64,000 nucleotides of DNA from Roseococcus pinisoli (lineage in GTDB: Bacteria > Pseudomonadota > Alphaproteobacteria > Acetobacterales > Acetobacteraceae), in assembly GCF_018413645.1 (NCBI RefSeq), contig NZ_JAHCDA010000002.1, positions 558,001 through 622,000 of the forward strand, given 5' to 3'. The translations under genes were made by a program, and so were the position numbers. Of this stretch, positions 33,979 through 42,805 are shown in pieces. The notes below the pieces were generated by a model. That model had not been told where the DNA came from and ran no database searches. It saw only the letters and a list, made by a program, of their open reading frames with translations. The stretch's first letter is position 1; each line of letters opens with the position of its first letter.

Positions 33979-35211
33979 TCAGCTCCTCACCATCGGGCAG
34001 CCGCCCTGGCTCAGCGGGCGCATCGCCTGCTCGGCCTCGATGGTGCCGGCGAGCTTGTAGAGGTCCCAGCCGGTCCGCACCTCGGCCGGCGTCTTCACCT
34101 CGAAGAGGTAGACTTGGTGGATCTTCCGCCCATCCTCGCGCACCCGCCCGACGCCCAGGCAATCGTCATCCGTGGGGATGGCCTTCATGCGCTCGATCGC
34201 CGCGCGGCCCGACGCCTTGGCCTGCGCCACGCCCATCGCTGCGGCCGCCTTCAGGTAATGCGTGACCGCCGAATAGGCGCCGGCATGATTGGTGCTGGGG
34301 TAGATATTGGTCGGCATGCGCGGCAGCACGCGCTGCGTGAAGCCGCGCGTGCGGTCGTTGAGGTCCCAATAGAAGGGCTCCGTCGTCAGCAGGCCCTGCG
34401 CGGCCTCGGCGCCCATGGCGCGCACATCGCCGAGGAGGCAGAGCAGGCCCACCATCCTCATGCGCCGGGTCAGCCCGAACTCATGCGCCTGCTTCACGCA
34501 ATTGACCGTGTCCGTGCCTGCATTCGCCAGGCCCAGCACCTTGGCGCGCGAGGCCTGGGCCTGCAGCAGGAAGGACGAATAATCCGTCGTCGCGGGGAAA
34601 GGATAACGAGCCTGGCCGAGCACGCGCCCGCCCGCGGCCTCCACCGCCTGCGCCGTGTCGCGCTGGAGCGCGTGGCCGAAGGCATAGTCGGCCGTCAGGA
34701 AGAACCAGCTGTCACCGCCGGCGCGCACCGTGGCGCTGCCCGCGCCATGCGCCAGCATCCAGGTGTCGTAGGTCCAATGGACGTGGTTCGGGCTGCAGCG
34801 CGGGCCGTGCAGGTCGGCCGTGGCGGGGCCGGTCGCCAGGAAGACCTTGTCCTTCTCACGCGCGAGATCGGCGACGGCGAGCGCAATGGCCGAGTTGTTC
34901 ACCTCGAGGATCGCATCCACGCCCTGGTCGTACCATTGCCGCGCGAGCGCCGAGCCCACATCGGCGCGATGCTGATGGTCGGCCTGCACCACCTCCACCT
35001 GCACCGACGTCCCGGCCCGGGCGAGGTCCTCGATGGCCTGCCGCACACACGCCAGGGTGCCGAGGCCGGAGAGGTCGCGATACGGGCCGGTGAGGTCGCC
35101 GAGAATACCGAGGCGAAGGGTCGGCGTGGCCTGCGCCCTGGCGCGGGGAATGATTCCATTCGCGACGAGAGCGCCGCCTGCCGCCAGGAATGTCCTGCGA
35201 TGACCCAACAT
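33979..35211 (-). CDS. LivK/urea-type ABC transporter substrate-binding protein
   Basis: A 410-residue periplasmic receptor of the Peripla_BP_6 type. A Tat-like signal (GHRRTFLAAGGALVANGIIPRARAQ) precedes TLRLGILGDLTGPYRDLSG and GVDAILEVNNSAIALAVADLA. The two-lobed fold (WFFLTADYAFGHALQRDT, GLANAGTDTVNCVKQAHEFGL) follows. Such receptors bind branched-chain amino acids, amides, urea or aromatic acids. No matching LivHMGF genes lie in the window, so it is an orphan. ATG 35211 was chosen from the signal peptide; a GGGAG lies upstream. Confidence 0.88.
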   Translation of the reverse strand: MLGHRRTFLAAGGALVANGIIPRARAQATPTLRLGILGDLTGPYRDLSGLGTLACVRQAIEDLARAGTSVQVEVVQADHQHRADVGSALARQWYDQGVDAILEVNNSAIALAVADLAREKDKVFLATGPATADLHGPRCSPNHVHWTYDTWMLAHGAGSATVRAGGDSWFFLTADYAFGHALQRDTAQAVEAAGGRVLGQARYPFPATTDYSSFLLQAQASRAKVLGLANAGTDTVNCVKQAHEFGLTRRMRMVGLLCLLGDVRAMGAEAAQGLLTTEPFYWDLNDRTRGFTQRVLPRMPTNIYPSTNHAGAYSAVTHYLKAAAAMGVAQAKASGRAAIERMKAIPTDDDCLGVGRVREDGRKIHQVYLFEVKTPAEVRTGWDLYKLAGTIEAEQAMRPLSQGGCPMVRS

Positions 35212-35537
35212 GTCCGAATGCTCCCTGCAGGTCTGTTCTTGGACCCTTCGCGCCAAATCTGACCCGCCGCCGCCCGCCGCACAACTGGCCGCGGTTCCGG
35301 TCCTCGTCCCGGTCGCGCTGCGCGGTGGTTTACCTCTCCGTCGCAAATGGGGTCATGATCTGGGGCCGCCGCGCGGAGCCGCTGACCAATCGCGGCTCGC
35401 GCGGAAAAAACCCTCGCCGGCCTGACAAGGCGGGGACCAAACATCAGGCGGAAAATGTCGCGCAGACGGCATCGAGGCCAAGGGACGTCTAAAGCCGATC
35501 GAGGGGCTGAGCCTTGAGGTCGGGAATGGGAGCAGGC
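35212..35537. other. Divergent intergenic region with hairpins
   Basis: These 326 bases separate the LivK-type receptor from a divergent family-5 receptor. No gene is convincing. The region holds a bulged 13-bp inverted repeat at 35369-35404. On the minus strand an imperfect stem (35431-35412) runs into T6 (35410-35405), which looks like a terminator or attenuator in the receptor's leader. Confidence 0.45.
35369..35404. repeat. 13-bp inverted repeat with one bulge
   Basis: CCGCGCG-g-AGCCGC (35369-35382) pairs with GCGGCT-CGCGCGG (35392-35404) around a nine-base loop. A6/T6 follows at 35405-35410. It may act as a leader structure for the minus-strand receptor gene or as a transcription barrier. 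Confidence 0.5.
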
Positions 35538-37139
35538 ATGAAAAGAAGCATCCGCCACCCCTGGACGGGCGCCCTCCTGGCGAGCGCCCTCGCGCTCGCT
35601 TCAGGGAGTGCCCAAGCCCAGGCCCCGAGCCAGAACCTGACGATCGGCGTCGGCGGGGCCTTCAACACAATGGACCCGCATTTCTACAACACCTCGCCCA
35701 ATGCCAGCCTGTCCTCGCATTTCTTCGAGCCGCTGGTGGTGCGCGATGCCCGGGCGGTACCGCGACCCGGCCTCGCGCAATCCTGGAGCCGGATCTCCGA
35801 CACGATCTGGGAATTCCGGCTGCGGCCGGGCGTGAAGTGGCATGACGGGCGCGACTTCACGGCCGACGACGTGGTCTTCACCTTCGGCCGGGTGCCCAAC
35901 GTCCCCAATACGGCCGGCAGCTTTGCCGGCTATATCCGCGCGGTCAGCCGGATCGAGGTGGTGGACCCGCTGACGATTCGCCTCCATACCGCCGCCCCGC
36001 ATCCCCTGTTGCTGGTCGAGCTCGCCTCGATTTTCATCGTCTCCCGCCATGCCGGCGAAGGCGCCGCGACCGAGGATTACAACAGCGGCCGCGCCGCGAT
36101 CGGCACCGGCCCCTATCGCCTTGCTTCCTATGACCAGGGCAGCCGGGTGGAGATGACGCGCAACGATCAGCACTGGGACACGCCGCAGCCCTGGGCCCGC
36201 GTCAGCTACCGCCTGATCGGCAATGACGCGGCGCGCAGCGCGGCGCTGCTGGCGGGCGATGCGGACGTGATCGATCAGGTCCCCTCCTCCGATCTCGCAC
36301 GGCTACGCCGGGATCGCCGCGTCACCATCAGCGAGATCGAGAGCCTGCGGATGATCCATGTCGCGCCCGACTGGTCGCGGCGGGAGAATCCCATTTTCGT
36401 CAGCGATGTCGCGGGGCGTCCGCTGGCGACCAATCCCTTCCAGGATCGTCGCGTCCGGCGCGCGCTCAGCGTCGCCATCAATCGCGCCGCCCTGGCCGAG
36501 CGGGTGATGGAGGGCACCGCCATCCCCAATGGGCAATGGCTGCCGCCCGGCCTTTCCACCTACAACCCCGATGTGCCCGTGCCGGCCTTCGACCCGGAGG
36601 CGGCCAAGCGGCTTCTCGCGGAGGCCGGCTTCCCGCAGGGTTTCCGCCTCACCCTGCACACGCCGAACGACCGCTACCCGAACGATTCCCGCGTGGCCCA
36701 GGCGGTAGCGCAGATGTGGTCACGCATCGGCGTGCAGACGACGGTGGAGGCCCTGCCCTGGGCCAGCTTCAGCGCGCGCGCCGCGCGTCAGGAATTCGGC
36801 ATGCGGCTCGCCGGTTGGGGAAGTACGACGGGCGAGGCCTCGATCGCGCTGGTCAATGTCTACGGCACCTATGACCGCGAGGCACGGACCGGTTCGGCCA
36901 ATTCCAGCCGCTATTCCAATCCGACGCTGGACGCGCTGGTCCGCCGCGCCGTCAGCACCGTGGACGACGCGAGCCGCGAGGCCATGCTGCGCGAGGCGGT
37001 GAAGCTGACGATGGAGGATCAGGCCAGCATCATCCTCTTCCAGCTGATCAACTTCTGGGCGGTGCGCACCGGGCTGGCCTACGAGGCGCGGATGGACGAG
37101 CGCACCACGGCGATGTCGGTCCGGCCAGCTGCGAACTGA
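35538..37139 (+). CDS. Peptide-type ABC transporter substrate-binding protein (family 5), orphan
   Basis: A 533-residue periplasmic receptor with a signal peptide (ends GSAQAQA). Family-5 motifs are LAQSWSRISDTIWEFRLRPGVKWHDGRDFTADDVVFTFGR, IGTGPYRLASYDQG and VRRALSVAINRAAL. GGGAG lies upstream of ATG 35538. No permease or ATPase genes are adjacent; the nearest complete set (40048-43773) starts 2.9 kb away on the same strand, beyond two minus-strand genes, so it may supply that transporter. Confidence 0.92.
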   Translation: MKRSIRHPWTGALLASALALASGSAQAQAPSQNLTIGVGGAFNTMDPHFYNTSPNASLSSHFFEPLVVRDARAVPRPGLAQSWSRISDTIWEFRLRPGVKWHDGRDFTADDVVFTFGRVPNVPNTAGSFAGYIRAVSRIEVVDPLTIRLHTAAPHPLLLVELASIFIVSRHAGEGAATEDYNSGRAAIGTGPYRLASYDQGSRVEMTRNDQHWDTPQPWARVSYRLIGNDAARSAALLAGDADVIDQVPSSDLARLRRDRRVTISEIESLRMIHVAPDWSRRENPIFVSDVAGRPLATNPFQDRRVRRALSVAINRAALAERVMEGTAIPNGQWLPPGLSTYNPDVPVPAFDPEAAKRLLAEAGFPQGFRLTLHTPNDRYPNDSRVAQAVAQMWSRIGVQTTVEALPWASFSARAARQEFGMRLAGWGSTTGEASIALVNVYGTYDREARTGSANSSRYSNPTLDALVRRAVSTVDDASREAMLREAVKLTMEDQASIILFQLINFWAVRTGLAYEARMDERTTAMSVRPAAN

Positions 37140-37146
37140 GAAGGGC

Positions 37147-37165
37147 GGGGGTGCGCGGCGCCCCC
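37147..37165. terminator. Terminator hairpin after the family-5 receptor
   Basis: GGGGGTGC-GCG-GCGCCCCC forms eight pairs with one G-U wobble, 8 bases past the stop codon and shared with the convergent Bug gene. Confidence 0.55.
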
Positions 37166-37173
37166 TTCCCCGC

Positions 37174-38151
37174 TTACTCCGGCCGGAGGCCCCGGCGACG
37201 GATGAACTCGCCCCAGACCTGGCTGTCGCTGGCCATGCGGGCCTGCAGGTCGGCCGGCGAGCCGGACCAGGCGATCAGCAGATTATCCGCCAGACGCTTC
37301 TGCACCGTCTCGTCCGCGAGCGCCGTCCGCACCGCGGCATTGAGCTGGTTCACGACGGGCGCCGGCATGCCGGCCGGACCCACAATGGCGAACCAGCCCG
37401 GCATGACCGGCGCATCGATTCCCGCCTCGGCCTGCGTGGGAACGTCCGGCAGGACCGGCAGGCGCTGCGCCGACACCATGGCCAGCGGCGTCACCGCGCC
37501 GGCCCGCACCTGGGCCAGCGCCACGGCCAGCACCAGGATCATCACATCCGTCTCGCCGGTGATGACGCTGGTGAGCGCCGCGGCCGTGCCGCCATAGGGC
37601 ACGTGGGTGAAGCTGACGCCGGCGCGGTCGGCCAGCATCTCCATGGAAAGATGGGTCGAATTGCCGATGCCCGCGCTGGCATAGGTCAGGCGGCCGGGCT
37701 CGGCCCGCGCGCGGCGCAGCAGCTCCGCCACACTCGTGATGCCCGACTTCTTGCTGGCCAGCAGGATGAAGGGCGCGTCCGAGGCGGGGGCAACGAAGGT
37801 GAAGTCCGTCGCCGCATCATAGGTCAGGTTCGGATAGAGGAACGGATTGAACGAGAGCTGGGACACGCCCGGCATCAGCAGCGTGTAGCCGTCGGGCGCC
37901 TGCTGCTTCAGCCCGTTGATCGCGACCATGCCATTGGCGCCGGGGCGGTTGTCCACCACCACCGGCTGGCCGAGTGCGCGGCCCATCGGCTCGGAGATGA
38001 TGCGCGCCACCACGTCGTTGGCCGAGCCCGGGGGCTGCGGCAGCAGCAGGCGGATGGGGCGCGTCGGGAATGCCTGCGCCGGCGCCTGGGCCTGGGCCGC
38101 ACCGGCGGAGAGGAAGGGGATGGCGGCGAGGCCGCGGCGGGAGATCATCAT
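37174..38151 (-). CDS. Bug-family receptor linked to a hydrolase
   Basis: A 325-residue periplasmic receptor with signal peptide MMISRRGLAAIPFLSAGAAQAQ and Bug motifs FPTRPIRLLLPQPPGSANDVVAR, VVVDNRPGANGMVAING and APDGYTLLMPG. It starts four bases after the stop codon of the CocE/NonD hydrolase gene, so the two form an operon. The receptor probably imports the hydrolase substrate or product. Confidence 0.92.
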   Translation of the reverse strand: MMISRRGLAAIPFLSAGAAQAQAPAQAFPTRPIRLLLPQPPGSANDVVARIISEPMGRALGQPVVVDNRPGANGMVAINGLKQQAPDGYTLLMPGVSQLSFNPFLYPNLTYDAATDFTFVAPASDAPFILLASKKSGITSVAELLRRARAEPGRLTYASAGIGNSTHLSMEMLADRAGVSFTHVPYGGTAAALTSVITGETDVMILVLAVALAQVRAGAVTPLAMVSAQRLPVLPDVPTQAEAGIDAPVMPGWFAIVGPAGMPAPVVNQLNAAVRTALADETVQKRLADNLLIAWSGSPADLQARMASDSQVWGEFIRRRGLRPE

Positions 38152-38155
38152 GCGG

Positions 38156-39970
38156 TCAATCCTGGAAGGGCCGGAGCGGAAGCTCGAGCGCCGAGGGGCC
38201 GTGATGTAGCGTCAGGACGGGCGGGCGGCCATGCGGGATTTGCTTGACGTGATCGGCGTCGGTGCCGGCCAGCGAGAAGCGCAGGCGACTGCCCTTCTTG
38301 AAGACCCAGGATACGGGCAGCATCACCACCCGCATGCGCTCGGCGACGCCCGGCACCAGCGGCTTCGCGTCGTCGCGGTGATAGGTGCGGAAGGGCCAGG
38401 GCGACTGGTATTCCGGCGGATGCGGCGATTCCTTGCGGTGCAGCGCCCGCAGCAGCCCCTCGGTGACGTAGCGCACCGTGCCGTCCGCCTCGACCTCGGA
38501 CAGATAACAGATGATCGACGCATCCGGCTCGCTGGAAGAGAGCGTCAGGTCGGCGATCGTGTTGCCGGTGAGCTCGGTGTCCTGCTCGAAGGGGGCGCTG
38601 TCATAGGCGGGCAGTGGCGCCTGCCTCTCCTGCCAGTCGGTGTAGTAGTCGAGGGCGTTGATCGCGGCGATCCGCTCGTAGCGCGTGCCGTGGCCCGAGC
38701 TGAAGGAGAAGTCGGTCGCATGCGCCGCCTCCCCGCCTTCGGCGGGCGCGATCTGCAGGGTGGAAGGCGCGAAGTGCAGGCGCGTGGCCGCGGGCACCGG
38801 CGGCCAGCTCGCCGCCTCCTGCCATTCTTCCGCATGCATGGAGAAGAAGTGGATGGGCGCTTCGTCGCGGAGGCCGGTGGTGCGGCCCATCAGGTATTCG
38901 TCGAAGAAGCGCAGCACCTCGCCCAGCAAGGCGAATTCCGGATCGACGCGGCCGCGCCAGGGCGAGGTGTTGCAGCGCGCGCCGTGATCCCAGGGCCCGA
39001 GCAGCAGGTGGGTCGGGTTGCCCTGCATGGTCAGGTAGCGGGCGATGGCGCCGTTGGCGTAGCCGACGCCGTCGGTCCAACCGGAGACGGCATAGATCGC
39101 AACGTCCTTCGGGATCGACTTGCAGACCGAATAGGGGCTGATATTCGCGGAGGAGAAGCCCGGGTCGTAGGGCAGCTTCTGCTCGCGGAAATTCAGGTCG
39201 GTGATGAAATCGGGCATCCGGAAATTGCCGAGATGCTGCCGCACCGCCTCCTGCACCAGCGCGCCTTCCGGATCCTCGTCGATGGGCGCGGGGCCCGCGA
39301 AATCCGGGTTGGAGAAATAGGAGATCCCGCCCAACAGGTCCCGGCGGTCATGGTCCATGGCCACCATGAGCTCGTCATAGACTTGCGCCAGCCGGTTCAG
39401 GAAAACGCCGCCGGGATAATAGTGGTCCGACCAGGTGTCCCAGACCGCGAAGAGCGGCACGATCGCCTTCACGGCCGGATGGCCAGTGCTGGCCAGGAAG
39501 TCCGAGGCCGCGCCCGGATAGGAGATGCCCGTCGCGCCGATGCGCCCGTTCGACCAGGGCTGGTCCACGATCCAGTCGGCGATCTCGCGCGCATCCTCGC
39601 GCTCGCGCGGGGAGCGGAAGCTGTCGCGCGTGCCGAAGCTGGCGCCAGTGCCGCGGATGTCCACCACGACCAGCGCGTAGCCGCGCGGGACCAGAATGTC
39701 CCTGAACTTTGCCGCATTGGGGCAGGCTTCCCCCTGCCCGCCCGGCTTCATGGCGAAGCGGCGGTAATAGGGCGTGTGGATCAGCACGGCCGGCACCTTG
39801 CCGCTGGCGCCTTCCGGAACCCAGACATCGACGGCGAGGCGGCAGCCATCGGCCATGGTGACGTAGCGCGAGATCGGCTTCGCCGGGATGCCAAGCTCCG
39901 CCGGCCGACCGGCGAGGTAGCTGGAAGGTGTCACGCGCCAGGCGGTGCTGTGCAGATCAGTGTCGGCCAC
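38156..39970 (-). CDS. CocE/NonD-family alpha/beta hydrolase (X-Pro dipeptidyl-peptidase S15 type)
   Basis: A 604-residue hydrolase. The nucleophile elbow GISYPG places the catalytic serine at S150. YALVVVDIRGTGASFGTR is the family's oxyanion/strand motif, and the C-terminal ~230 residues form the jelly-roll domain of CocE (RFSLAGTDADHVKQIP near the end). CocE/NonD enzymes cleave esters and amides, for example cocaine esterase and glutaryl acylases. There is no signal peptide, so it is cytoplasmic. It is the first gene of an operon with a Bug receptor. Confidence 0.9.
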   Translation of the reverse strand: MADTDLHSTAWRVTPSSYLAGRPAELGIPAKPISRYVTMADGCRLAVDVWVPEGASGKVPAVLIHTPYYRRFAMKPGGQGEACPNAAKFRDILVPRGYALVVVDIRGTGASFGTRDSFRSPREREDAREIADWIVDQPWSNGRIGATGISYPGAASDFLASTGHPAVKAIVPLFAVWDTWSDHYYPGGVFLNRLAQVYDELMVAMDHDRRDLLGGISYFSNPDFAGPAPIDEDPEGALVQEAVRQHLGNFRMPDFITDLNFREQKLPYDPGFSSANISPYSVCKSIPKDVAIYAVSGWTDGVGYANGAIARYLTMQGNPTHLLLGPWDHGARCNTSPWRGRVDPEFALLGEVLRFFDEYLMGRTTGLRDEAPIHFFSMHAEEWQEAASWPPVPAATRLHFAPSTLQIAPAEGGEAAHATDFSFSSGHGTRYERIAAINALDYYTDWQERQAPLPAYDSAPFEQDTELTGNTIADLTLSSSEPDASIICYLSEVEADGTVRYVTEGLLRALHRKESPHPPEYQSPWPFRTYHRDDAKPLVPGVAERMRVVMLPVSWVFKKGSRLRFSLAGTDADHVKQIPHGRPPVLTLHHGPSALELPLRPFQD

Positions 39971-40047
39971 GTCGAGTTACTCCAAAGTGCAACGAATGCG
40001 CGGCGCACCTTGCAACGCCGCGCAACGCCCGCCTAGGCTGCACATCG

Positions 40048-40965
40048 ATGGTGAAGTTCCTCCTACGCCGCCTGACCGTTGCGATCCTCGTCGCCCTCAC
40101 GGTGCTGACGTTGAGCTTCCTTCTCACGCGGCTTTCGGGCGACCTCGCGATCTCCATTGCGGGCCCGAGCGCCACGGCCCAGGACGTGGAGATCATCCGC
40201 CAGGCCTATGGGCTGAACCGCCCCGTCTACGTGCAGTACCTCGACTGGCTGTTCCGCGCGGTGCAGGGCGATTTCGGCGACAGCTACTTCTTCCGCGACC
40301 GCGTCTCGAACCTCATCGGCTCCCGGCTTCCGATCACCCTGACGCTCGGGCTCATCGGGCTTGGCCTCGCGCTGATCGTGGCGCTTCCGCTCGGCATCAT
40401 CGCCGCCGTGCGGGAGAATACCTGGATCGATCGCAGCGTGATGATGGTGGCGCTGATCGGCCAGGCCATGCCTTCCTTCTGGCTCGGCCTGCTGCTGATG
40501 GTGTGGCTCGGGCTGAACCTCGGACTGCTGCCCATCTCGGGCACGGGCGGGCCGGAATACTATGTGATGCCGGGCATCGTCCTGGCCTTCTCGGCCATTC
40601 CCTCGCTCATGCGGCTCACGCGCAGCGGCATGATCGAGGCCCTGTCCTCCGACTATATCCGCACCGCGCGCGCGAAGGGGCTGAGCCGCCTCTCCATCCT
40701 CGTGAAGCACGGCTTCCGCAACGCGGCGATCCCGGTGGTCTCCATCGCCGCCGTCCAACTCGGCTTCATGCTGGGAGGCTCGATCGTGATCGAGACCGTC
40801 TTCGCGATGCATGGCGTGGGCTACCTGGCCTGGGAAAGCATCAGCAAGAATGACTATCCCGTCGTCCAGGCGGTCGTGCTGGTGCTGGCGCTGATCTACA
40901 TCGCGCTGACCCTGCTGTCAGACCTGCTGAACGCCGTGCTCGACCCGCGGCTGCGCACGGCATGA
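40048..40965 (+). CDS. Dipeptide-type ABC transporter permease (DppB type)
   Basis: A 305-residue inner-membrane permease. VKFLLRRLTVAILVALTVLTLSFLLTRL is helix 1, YGLNRPVYVQYLDWL is typical of OppB/DppB, and YIRTARAKGLSRLSILVKHGFRNAAIPVVS is the EAA loop. It is the first of four genes joined by 4-base overlaps (DppB-DppC-DppD-DppF). ATG 40048 was chosen because the segment upstream (to 39928) is antisense to the hydrolase gene. Confidence 0.94.
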   Translation: MVKFLLRRLTVAILVALTVLTLSFLLTRLSGDLAISIAGPSATAQDVEIIRQAYGLNRPVYVQYLDWLFRAVQGDFGDSYFFRDRVSNLIGSRLPITLTLGLIGLGLALIVALPLGIIAAVRENTWIDRSVMMVALIGQAMPSFWLGLLLMVWLGLNLGLLPISGTGGPEYYVMPGIVLAFSAIPSLMRLTRSGMIEALSSDYIRTARAKGLSRLSILVKHGFRNAAIPVVSIAAVQLGFMLGGSIVIETVFAMHGVGYLAWESISKNDYPVVQAVVLVLALIYIALTLLSDLLNAVLDPRLRTA

Positions 40966-41831
40966 GCACGGCCATTCTCCCTGGCCAGGGCGCTACGCGC
41001 CGGCTGATGCGCAACGCCGGCTTCGCCATCGGCGCGCTCATCGTTGGCACGGTCTTCATCGTCGCCATCCTGGCGCCCTGGATCACGCCCTACGATCCCT
41101 TCGCGGTGAATCTCGACAACCGGCTGATCCCGCCCTCCTTCATGGAAGGGGGTTCGGCCGCGCATTTCCTTGGTACCGACCAACTCGGGCGCGACTACTT
41201 CTCGAGGCTGATCTACGGCGCGCGGATCTCGATGATCATCGGCATCGCGACCGTCATCACCTCCGGCCTGATCGGCACGACGATCGGCATCCTCGGCGGC
41301 TTCTACGGCGGGCGCGTGGATGATGTGGTGATGTTCCTCATCACCGCGCGCCTCTCCATTCCCGTGGTGCTGGTGGCACTGGCGGTGGCCGGGCTGCTCG
41401 GCAGCAGCTTCATCCTTGTGATCCTTGTCCTAGGCCTGCTGCTCTGGGATCGCTTCGCCGTGGTCGCGCGCTCGACGACGATGCAGCTGCGCACACTGGA
41501 CTATGTCAGCGCGGCCTGGTGCGCAGGCTCCTCGCAGATGAGCGTGCTGCTGCGCGAGATCCTGCCCAATATCGCGACGCACCTCGCCGTGGTCGCGACG
41601 CTGGAGATGGCGCTGGCCATCCTGCTGGAGGCCGCACTCTCCTTCCTCGGCCTCGGCGTGCCGGCGCCCCTGCCCTCCTGGGGCCTGATGATCGCGGAGG
41701 CCAAGGAATACATGTTCTTCACGCCCTGGGTGATCCTCGTCCCCGGCATCGCGCTCTTCGTCCTGGTGCTGGGCGTGAACCTGCTGGGCGACGCGCTGCG
41801 CGACATGCTGGGCACGGATCTCAGCCGATGA
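40962..41831 (+). CDS. Dipeptide-type ABC transporter permease (DppC type)
   Basis: A 289-residue permease with six predicted helices. It contains FLGTDQLGRDYFSRLIYGARIS and the EAA loop YVSAAWCAGSSQMSVLLREILPNIATHLAV. GVPAPLPSWGLMIAEAKEYMFFTPWV is the usual DppC C-terminal signature. It overlaps both neighbours by 4 bases. Confidence 0.94.
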   Translation: MSTAILPGQGATRRLMRNAGFAIGALIVGTVFIVAILAPWITPYDPFAVNLDNRLIPPSFMEGGSAAHFLGTDQLGRDYFSRLIYGARISMIIGIATVITSGLIGTTIGILGGFYGGRVDDVVMFLITARLSIPVVLVALAVAGLLGSSFILVILVLGLLLWDRFAVVARSTTMQLRTLDYVSAAWCAGSSQMSVLLREILPNIATHLAVVATLEMALAILLEAALSFLGLGVPAPLPSWGLMIAEAKEYMFFTPWVILVPGIALFVLVLGVNLLGDALRDMLGTDLSR

Positions 41832-42805
41832 GCGCACTGCTGGACGTCCGGGACCTGCGCGTCACCTTCGGCGGAACCGCAGCGGTTCGCGGCATTTCGC
41901 TGACGGTCGAGAAAGGCGAGACGCATTGCCTCGTCGGCGAGAGCGGCTGCGGCAAGTCGGTGACCTCGCTCGCGGTCATGGGGCTGCTGGCGCGTGGCGG
42001 CCGGCGCGAAGCTGGGCTTCTTTCCTTCGCCGGCACGGATATCCGGAACTACGGCGAGCGCGAGATGTCGCGGCTGCGCGGCGACCGCATGGCCATGATC
42101 TTCCAGGAACCGATGACGAGCCTCAACCCGGCCTACACCGTCGGCTCGCAGATGACCGAGGTGCTGCGCCGGCATCGCGGCACGCCGCGCGCCCAGGCCG
42201 TGGACCGGGCCGCCGAGTTGCTGGGCCGCGTCGGCATCACCGCCCCGGGGCTCCGCCTCGGCCAGTATCCGCATCAGCTTTCCGGCGGCCTGCGCCAGCG
42301 CGTGATGATCGCGATGGCACTGATGTGCGACCCAGAACTCCTCATCGCCGACGAGCCCACCACGGCGCTCGACGTCACCGTCCAGGCGCAGATCCTGCGC
42401 CTCCTCGCCGGAATCCAGAAGGAGCTCGGGCTCGGCATCCTGCTCATCACGCATGATCTGGGCGTGGTGGCGCGGATCGCCGACCGCGTGTCCGTCATGT
42501 ATGCCGGCGAGGTGGTGGAAAGCGCGCCGACCGCGCAGCTCTTCGCCGATCCGCAGCATCCCTATACGCGCGGCCTGCTGACCTGCGTGCCCGTCCCCGG
42601 CAAGGTGCGGCGCGACGAGCCGCTGGGCAGCATCCCGGGCATGGTGCCGCGCATTCCACCCGGCTATTCCGGCTGTGCCTTCCGCGACCGATGTCCGCAT
42701 ACCCATGCCGAATGCCAGGGGGACATTCCGCGCCGCGCCGCGGGACCCGGCCATGAGGTCCTCTGCACCCTGCCCGCCGGCTGGTTCGCGCGGCAGGCCG
42801 CATGA
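41828..42805 (+). CDS. Dipeptide-type ABC transporter ATP-binding protein (DppD type)
   Basis: A 325-residue ATPase. It has Walker [19 protein letters not shown] (signature with Leu in place of Gln), Walker [15 protein letters not shown] and the OppD/F C-terminus with cysteines ([15 protein letters not shown]), which holds an iron-sulfur cluster in some homologues. ATG 41828 was chosen from the overlap with the permease stop and the normal DppD N-terminus. Confidence 0.94.
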   Translation: MSALLDVRDLRVTFGGTAAVRGISLTVEKGETHCLVGESGCGKSVTSLAVMGLLARGGRREAGLLSFAGTDIRNYGEREMSRLRGDRMAMIFQEPMTSLNPAYTVGSQMTEVLRRHRGTPRAQAVDRAAELLGRVGITAPGLRLGQYPHQLSGGLRQRVMIAMALMCDPELLIADEPTTALDVTVQAQILRLLAGIQKELGLGILLITHDLGVVARIADRVSVMYAGEVVESAPTAQLFADPQHPYTRGLLTCVPVPGKVRRDEPLGSIPGMVPRIPPGYSGCAFRDRCPHTHAECQGDIPRRAAGPGHEVLCTLPAGWFARQAA

